Below are positions 57,153 to 64,000 of a stretch of 64,000 bases of DNA, piece after piece (position 1 is the stretch's first letter; every line of letters begins with the position of its first letter). Made by a program: the position numbers and the translations under genes. The notes beneath the pieces were generated by a model, which saw nothing but the letters and a program-made list of their open reading frames with translations, did not search any database and was not told the DNA's origin. This DNA comes from Pteria penguin. Its lineage: Eukaryota > Mollusca > Bivalvia > Pterioida > Pteriidae. The stretch spans positions 70,013,407-70,077,406 of the forward strand of contig CM068584.1 of assembly GCA_035048485.1 (NCBI GenBank). Direction: 5' to 3'.

Positions 57153-57379
57153 CCCCCAGGCGGATTGAAATTTCCAACCAAACTGCAATGTAAATGGATT
57201 GGACAATTGTTAATGTTTGATAAATCATATCTCCACGTTTTATATGGAGTATAAATTTCGATATTTATATCGTTATTTAGAGGACTTCAAGTACTTTCCA
57301 ATGATATAAATTACATTAATGTCCGAATGATGTTTTCGTATAGAAAAACTATGTTGAAGTAAGGTATTTTTACTGTAAT

Positions 57380-58262
57380 CAAAAGAAAATTTGAGTCTTA
57401 TTCCAATGGTTTCACCCAACTTTAACACTCCAAATTATTGGAAAAAATTAATCGGATCAATAAGTGTTATACACCAATCGATTCGCCGCTCAAAATCATT
57501 TAAAAATCTGGGTATCACGAGGGGTCTAGGACTTGCGGTTGAAAAGTTATGTATTAATATATATTTAATTGTTTGCTAAATGATGCCAATTGTCTTTACC
57601 AATCAAAACCACTATAATTCCAGTTGATTCCAATGGTTTCATCCAACTTTAACATACCAAATTATTGGAAAAAATTAATCGGATCAATAAGTGTTATACA
57701 CCAATCGATTCGCCGCTCAAAATCATTTAAAAATCTGGGTATCACGGGGGGTCTACCACTTGCGGTTAAAAAGTTATGCATTGCTATATATTTAATTTTT
57801 TACTATATGATGCCAATGTTTTTACCAATTGAATCCACTATAATTCCAGTTGATTCCAATGGCTTAATCCAACTTTAACACACCAAATTATTGGAAAAAG
57901 TTAATCGGATTAACAAGTGTTATATACCAATCGATTCGTCTCTCAAAATCATTTGAAAATCTGGTTATCACGGGGGATCTACGATATGCGGTTAAAAAGT
58001 TATGTATTAATATACATTATTTTTTAATGTATGATATTAATGTTTTTACCAATTTAAACCACTATCATTCCAGTTGATTCCAATGGATTAATCCAACTTT
58101 AACATACCAAATTATTGAAAAAAGGTAATCTGATTAACAAGTGTTATACACCAATCGATTCGTCTCTCAAAATCATTTAAAAATCTGGGTATCACGGGGG
58201 GTCTGTGATTTACAGTTAAAAAGTTATGCATTAATATATATTTAATTGTTTGCTATATGAGA
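57380..58262. repeat. ~226-bp tandem repeats upstream of promoter D
   Basis: Four units marked by TCCAATGG at 57402, 57629, 57855 and 58079, with ACACCAATCGATTCG and AAAATCTGGGTATCACG. They hold the same position relative to the promoter as the 217-bp repeats of A-C but the sequence is different. Confidence 0.88.
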
Positions 58263-58299
58263 TTTGCTGTATCTAAATAAAAGTAAGAAAAGTTTTGAA

Positions 58300-58945
58300 T
58301 AGAGGATATTGGTGCAGGGGCTTTGGCTAGGGCAAAGTGAAAAGTTTAGGCTGGAGTTTGGGCTGGGGCTTGGGTTGGTGTTGGGGATGAGGCTGGGGCT
58401 GGGTTTAGAGCTAAGGCCGGGGCTGGCACTTGAGTTGGGGCTGGGAGAGGGTGGAACTGGGACTGGGTCTGGGGTTGGGGCTGGGGCTGGTGTTGGGCTG
58501 GAGTTGGGGCTGGGGCTGGGGTTAGGGTTGGTGCTGGGGCCAGGGTTGGTGCTGGGGCTAGGGCTGGGACTAGGACTGGAATTGAGGCTGAGACAGGGCT
58601 GAACTGAGACTGGGTCTGGAGTTGGGGCTGGGGCTGGGCTTGTTGCTGGGGCTGGGATTGGTGCTGGGGCCGGGACTGGGGCTGGGGCTGGGGTCGGGGC
58701 TGGGGCCGGGGCTGGGGCTGGGGCTGGGGCTGGGACTGGAGTTGGGACTGGGACAGGGCTGAACTGGGACTAGGTCTGGAGTTGGGACTGGGGCTGGTGC
58801 TGGAGTTGGGGCTGGGGCCGGGGTTGGTGCTGGGACTGGGGTTGGTGCTGGGACCGGGGTGGGGCTGGAGCTGAGGCTAGGGCCGGGGCTGGGGCTGGGA
58901 CTGGATTTGGAGCTGGAACAGGGCTGAACTGGGAATAGGTCTGGA
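58300..58945. repeat. GGGGCT minisatellite
   Basis: G-rich on the + strand, with a recurring AACTGGGACTAGGTCTGGAG-like word every ~150 bp. It flips to C-rich at GGGCCCCAGC (58952). Confidence 0.88.
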
Positions 58946-59370
58946 GTTCGGGCCCCAGCCCCAGCCAAAACCCCAGCCTAAACTCAGTTCCAGCCCCAAA
59001 CCCAGCCCAGCCTTGGCCCCAAATCGAACATTGCATTGTGGGTAATCAAGTTATTTCCTGTCTGCCATGTTGAGTACGTGGAATTAAGTTCAGGAATATA
59101 GATTATCGATATATTGTAAGTTTTTGCTTTACTACACTTTTATTATATTGTTTAAAAATTACTTTCAAATATCTGTAATAAGTGCTTTTCTTAGAAAACA
59201 ATACTAATTATAAGTATATGTAAATTAAGATTCAAATTTCTGATCATGCCTAATCAATCCCCAACCCAAATCCAGCCCACGTAACAGCCTTAGGCTCAGC
59301 CTTACCCCAGAACCAACATTAAAAACAAGCTCTTAACTCGGCCCTGGCCCCATTTCAAGCCCTAGCTCCA
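58946..59370. other. Inverted C-rich stretch and first spacer unit
   Basis: CAGCCC orientation at 58952-59030, then a diverged spacer unit with TGCCATGTTGAGTACGTGG and donor-like ATATATT|GTAAGT near 59117, then CAGCCC-like text at 59265-59370. Confidence 0.55.
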
Positions 59371-61215
59371 TATTCCACATTGTATTTTGGGTAATTATAT
59401 GATTTTCTGTCGCCATGATGAACACGTGCAATTAAGTTGGAATGTAGATTTGCGATATTTGGTAAGTTGTTGCTTTAGTACTCTTTCATTATATGGTTTA
59501 ACATTTACTTTGAAACATGTGTTTTGGAAATAGTGACATTAGAATGAAAAAATCTAATGATAACTACCGGCAAATTAATGTTAAGTTGTTTTGTGTGTTT
59601 CGTGGAAGAGGTATGTTTTAATCTACCCAAGATATATCACTGTGTTATATGTTTTGTATTTCATACTGGAATAATTAACGTTAATTAATCATAGGTGAGC
59701 ATTTTATTATTTATTGGTATTTTTTATTTTTACCTCGTCTTTGAAAAGGGGGGGGGGGGGATTGAGAGTTGGGTGAAGGGTTTATTCTGGGGGTTTGGGC
59801 TGGGGCTGGGGTTAATGCTGAGGGCCGGGGCTGGGGCCGAGGCTGGAGATGGAGCTGGGGCCGGGGCTGGGGCTGGGGCCTGGGCAGGGGCTGGGACTGG
59901 AATCGGGACTGTGACAGGACTGAGCTGGGACTTGGTCTATAGTTTGGGCTGGGGCTCAGGCTGGATTCGGGGCTGTAGTTGGGGCTGGGTCTTGGGCTAG
60001 GGTTGATGCTGGGGCCGGGGCTAGGGCTGGGATTGGGGCTTTGGCTGGGGCTGGAGTTTGGGCTGGGGCTGGAGTTGGGGCTGGGGCTGGAGTTGGGGCT
60101 CCACATCCCACATTGTATTTTGGGTAATTATATGATTTCCTGTCGCCATTTTGAACACGTGTAATTAAGTTGGAATGTAGATTTGCGATATTTGGTAAGT
60201 TGTTGGTTTAGTACTCTTTCATTATATAGTTTAACAATTACTTTGAAACATTAGTTTTGTAACTAGTGACTTTATTATGAAAAAGAATTAATGATAAATA
60301 ACGGCAAATTAATATTAAATTGTTTTGTGTGTTTCGTGGAAGAGGTATGTTTCTATCTAACCAAGATATATCACTGTGTTATATGTTTCGTATTTCATAC
60401 TGGAATAATGAACGTTAATTAATTATAGGTGAGACTTTTATTATTTATTCGGTACTTTCATTTTTACCTCGTCTTTGAAAGGGGGTGGGGCAGAGTTGGG
60501 TGAAGAGTTTATGCTGGGGATTTGGGCTGGGGTTCATGCTGGGGCCGGGGCTGGGGCCGGGGCTGGAGATCGAGCTGGGGCCGGGGCTGGGGCTGGGGCC
60601 GGTGCTGGGGCTGGGAGTGGAGTCGGGGCTGTAACAGGACTGAGCTGGGACTTGGTCTATAGTTTGGGCTGGGGCTGGGGCTGAAGTCGGGGCTGTAATT
60701 GGGGCTGGGGCTTGGGCTAGGGTTGGTGCTGAGGCTGGGGCCGGGGCTGGGGCTGGAGCTGGAGTTGGGGCTGGAGTTGGGGCTGGGGCTGGGGCTGGAG
60801 TTGGGGCTGGGGCTGGAGTTGGGGCTCCACATTCCACATTGTATTATGGGTAATTATATGATTTCCTGCCGCCATGTTGAACACGTGTAATTAAGTTGGA
60901 ATGTAGATTTGCGATATTTGGTAAGTTGTTGGTTTAGTACTCTTTCATTATATGGTTTAACAATTACTTTGAAACATTTGTTTTGTAACTAGTGACTTTA
61001 TTATGAAAAAATTTTAATGATAAATAACGGCAAATTAATATTAAATTTTTTTGTGTGTTTCGTGGAAGAGGTATGTTCTATCTAACCAAGATATATCACT
61101 GTGTTATATGCTTCGTACCTCATACTGGAATAATTAAAGCTAATTAATTATAGGTGAGACTTTTATTATTTATCGGTACTTTTATTTTTACCTCGTCTTT
61201 GAAAGGCGGGGGTAA
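59371..61215 (+). repeat. ~727-bp higher-order repeat: promoter-like spacer plus GGGGCT block, three units
   Basis: CACATTGTATT..GGGTAATTATATG starts near 59376, 60109 and 60836 (steps of ~733 and ~727). Each spacer carries CGCCATnnTG (YY1-like, reverse), CACGTG (59423, 60156, 60882) and a GCGATATTTG|GTAAGT donor (59462, 60195, 60921), then a GGGGCT block. The array reads toward the telomeric tract at 61468. Confidence 0.8.
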
Positions 61216-61467
61216 GAGTTGGGTGAAGAGATTATGCTGGGGATTTGGGCTGGGGTTCATGCTGGGGCCGGGGTTGGGGCCGGGGCTGGAGATGGAGATC
61301 GAGCTGGGGCCGGGGCTGGGGCTGGGGGTGGGGCCGGTGCTGGGGCTGGGAGTGGAGTCGGGACTGTGACAGGACTGAGCTGGGACTTGGTCTATAGTTT
61401 AGGCTGGGGCTGGGGCTGAAGTCGGGGCTGTAATTGGGGCTGGGGCTTGGGCTAGGGTTGGTGCTGG
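61216..61467. repeat. GGGGCT minisatellite next to the telomeric tract
   Basis: Matches 18439-18706 closely. Confidence 0.9.
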
Positions 61468-61541
61468 GGCTGGGTTTGGTTAGGGTTAGGGTTAGGGTTA
61501 GGGTTAGGGGTTAGGGTTAGGGTTAGGGTTAGGGTTAGGGC
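61468..61541 (+). repeat. Interstitial telomeric tract (TTAGGG)x11
   Basis: The longest run in the window, with one GGGG variant; same neighbours as 18707-18758. Confidence 0.95.
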
Positions 61542-61804
61542 CAGGGTCTTAGTGACCCTGGTACGGTCTCGGTAGCTATTTGGCTACGCGATAGGTGTAG
61601 TTTTGGTACCAGGTAGGTACTGTGGTACCTTATAAGTACTTTGGTACAGTAGATAGGTGTTTGTGTACCATCAATAGCTATTAGTCTTGTACCATACAGC
61701 TATTGTGGTACGATATAGCTATTGTAGTACATGATTAAATTTACATATAAAATAAGTGAAGTTTGCCTTGGGGTAGTAAATGTTTTGATGAATAGGAATG
61801 TTAT
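61542..61804. repeat. GGTACC/AGCTAT short-unit repeat (third copy)
   Basis: As at 18759-19021. Confidence 0.75.
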
Positions 61805-64000
61805 CCATGTTATATTGTTTAAGTGCATAGTCTGGGACTGACACATCAATTTTAAACCTGATGTAATAGAAAATTACAGAGTTATATCCCTTTGACGTTC
61901 TAATGTAGATGTAAGTCTTATAACTGATGTAGGTATTAGTAATTCTAGATTGGTGGTAATATACTGTTTTGGTATTGTTATTTGTATAATTTATGACTTA
62001 GATACAAAGTTTTATGAGATTGAAAGGCTAGTTACTGAGTTATGACTATTAGAAAACTTTAAAATTACCTGTAAAAATGCATACAGTACAGTCTTATTAC
62101 AGATCTAGGTCCATCTAAATCTAGAGTGGTAGTAATATAATGCCACAATATAATTAATTACATAATGGACGACCTGCACACAAAATTGCATAAAGATTGA
62201 ATGGCTAGTTACCGAGTTATAACCTCTAGAAATCTTAAAATATTGCTTATAAGGAATGCATAAAGTACAGTCTTCAGACAAGTGTAGGTCTTACTTATTT
62301 TAGAGTAGAAGTACTATAATGTTTATGGTATTGTTAATTACATAATTAATGACTTGCACACAAAGTTCTAAGAGGATAATATGGCTAGTTACTGAGTTAT
62401 GACCATTAGAAAACTTAGAAAATTACCTTTCAAAATGCTTATAGTACAGTCTTATAACAGGTCTAGATCTAACTAAAGTTACAATGATAGTAATATAATT
62501 TCATGTTATTATTAATTACATAATTGATGACCTACACAGCACGTTTCATAATGATTAAATGACTAGTTACCAAGTTATGACCCCTAGAAAACTTAGAATA
62601 TTGCTTATGAGAAATGCATAAAGTACAGTCTTATTTCAGATCTAGGTCTATCTAAATCTAGAGTGGTAGTAATAAAATGCCACAATATAATTAATTACAT
62701 AATGGACGACCTGCACACAAAATTGCATAAAGATTGAATGGCTAGTTACCGAGTTATGACCTCTAGAAATCTTAAAATATTGCTTATAAGGAATGCATAA
62801 AGTACAGTCTTCAGACAAGTGTATTCTTAATTATTTTAGAGTAGAAGTACTATAATGTTTATGGTATTGTTAATTACATAATTAATGACTTGCACACAGA
62901 GTTCTAAGAGGATAATATGGCTAGTTACTGATTTATGACCATTAGAAAACTTAGAAAATTACCTTTCAAAATGCTTATAGTACAGTCTTATAACAGGTGT
63001 AGATCTAACTAAAGTTACAATGATAGTAATATAATTTCATTTTATTATTAATTACATAATTGATTACCTACACAACACGTTTCATAATGATTAAATGACT
63101 AGTTACCAAGTTATGACCCCTAGAAAACTTAGAATATTGCTTATGAGAAATGCATAAAGTACAGTCCTCATACAGGTCTGGATCTTATTTATTTTAGAGT
63201 GGAAGTACTATACTGTTTATAGTATTGTTTATTATATAATTGATGACTTGAGGACAAGATTTTAGCAAGATTGAATGGTTATTTTCTGAGTAATGACCAC
63301 CATATATCTTAGGAAATTGCTTATGAAAAATGCATGTTATACAGTTTTATAACAGGGTTAGGTCTTAGCTATTTTAGATTAATAGTAGTATAATGTTCAT
63401 AAAGTTGTCTTTTATATAGTTCATGATTTGCCCACACAGTTTGAGTAAGATTGAATGGTTATATACTGAGTTATGACCCCAAGAAATCTTATAATATGGT
63501 CTCTGAAAATATATGAAGGACAGTCTTATGACAAGTTTAGGTCTAATTTATTTTAGAATAGTAGTACTATAATATTTATGGTATTGTTCATTACATAATT
63601 GTTGACTTGCAGACAAAGTTTTAGTAAGATTGAATGGTTATTTTTTGAGTAATGACCACCATATATCTTAGAAAATTGCCTATGAGAAATGCATGTAATA
63701 CAGTCTTATAACAGGGTTAGGTCTCAGTTATTTTTGAGTAATAGTAGTATAATGTTTATAATATTGTTTATTATTCAATTCATGACTTGCACACAAAGTT
63801 TTAGTGAGATTGAATGGTTATTTACTGAGTTATGACCCATAGAAAGTTTTTATGAAATTGCATGAAGTGCAGTCATTTTACAGAAGTAGTACTATAATGT
63901 TAATGGTATTGTTAACTGCATCATTAGATAACACAGAGTTAATGACTAACATGCAAACCATCATATAGATAGCCTCATTAATGACAGAGTTAAGCCCCTT
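61805..64000. repeat. M1 satellite module, third copy, cut by the window edge
   Basis: Begins with the 238-bp terminal repeat and continues with ~180-bp satellite units in the same order as 19022-21230. Differences are few (for example TCATTTTATTA near 63043 for TCATGTTATTA at 20260). Confidence 0.88.

Noticed and set aside
1..64000. tRNA, rRNA or snRNA genes
   Set aside because: No stretch with recognisable conserved boxes was seen; a tRNAscan or Rfam run would be needed to exclude degenerate copies.

Overview
This is AT-rich eukaryotic DNA, most likely an invertebrate animal subtelomere. The evidence is many interstitial TTAGGG/CCCTAA tracts, GT-AG introns, TATA-type Pol II promoters, abundant mini- and satellite DNA, and hammerhead-ribozyme sequences of the kind carried by animal Penelope-like elements. 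There are no operons, no tRNA or rRNA genes, and no recognisable reverse transcriptase or transposase. The species cannot be named from the sequence.

The window is built from a few modules, most of them bounded by short telomeric tracts. Module M1 is a ~180-bp satellite block with 238-bp direct repeats at its ends (12953-17118, 19022-23189, 61.8 kb onward). Module M2 carries a large gene, here called E (intact length about 894 codons, product unknown, possible Myb/SANT-like end), followed by a ~43-bp TTAACCCC minisatellite. Module M3 carries hammerhead ribozymes, ~217-bp tandem repeats, a TATA promoter, repeated leader exons, an antisense small ORF (F) and a spliced coiled-coil gene. Within each arm the telomeric tracts and the main genes all point the same way: transcription of E and of the coiled-coil genes runs toward UUAGGG.

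Layout: 1-18430 is the left arm read outward (E0 start, coiled-coil copy A, HHR, E1, M1, CAGCCC minisatellite). An inversion centre lies at 18431-18438. The right arm mirrors the left (M1, E2, HHR, coiled-coil copy B) and continues with a second tandem M2+M3 (E3, HHR, copy C) to 47.6 kb. From 47.6 to 49.9 kb is a mosaic of telomeric tracts and telomere-flanking boxes, ending where TTAGGG meets CCCTAA head to head. From 49.9 to 58.3 kb is a diverged, minus-strand M3-like unit with an eight-exon paralogue (D). From 58.3 to 61.5 kb are GGGGCT minisatellites with ~727-bp higher-order units holding YY1/E-box plus splice-donor segments. The window ends in another M1.

Every complete copy of E is broken, each by different small lesions. 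Of the coiled-coil genes only copy B (34024-35201) is open throughout; A, C and D each carry one extra base. The copies are nearly identical including introns, so the duplications are recent, or the assembly or polishing is imperfect. The most notable signals are the hammerhead ribozymes inside a telomere-repeat-bounded modular array, the spliced paralogue D hidden outside long ORFs, and clusters of transversions that distinguish otherwise near-identical copies.
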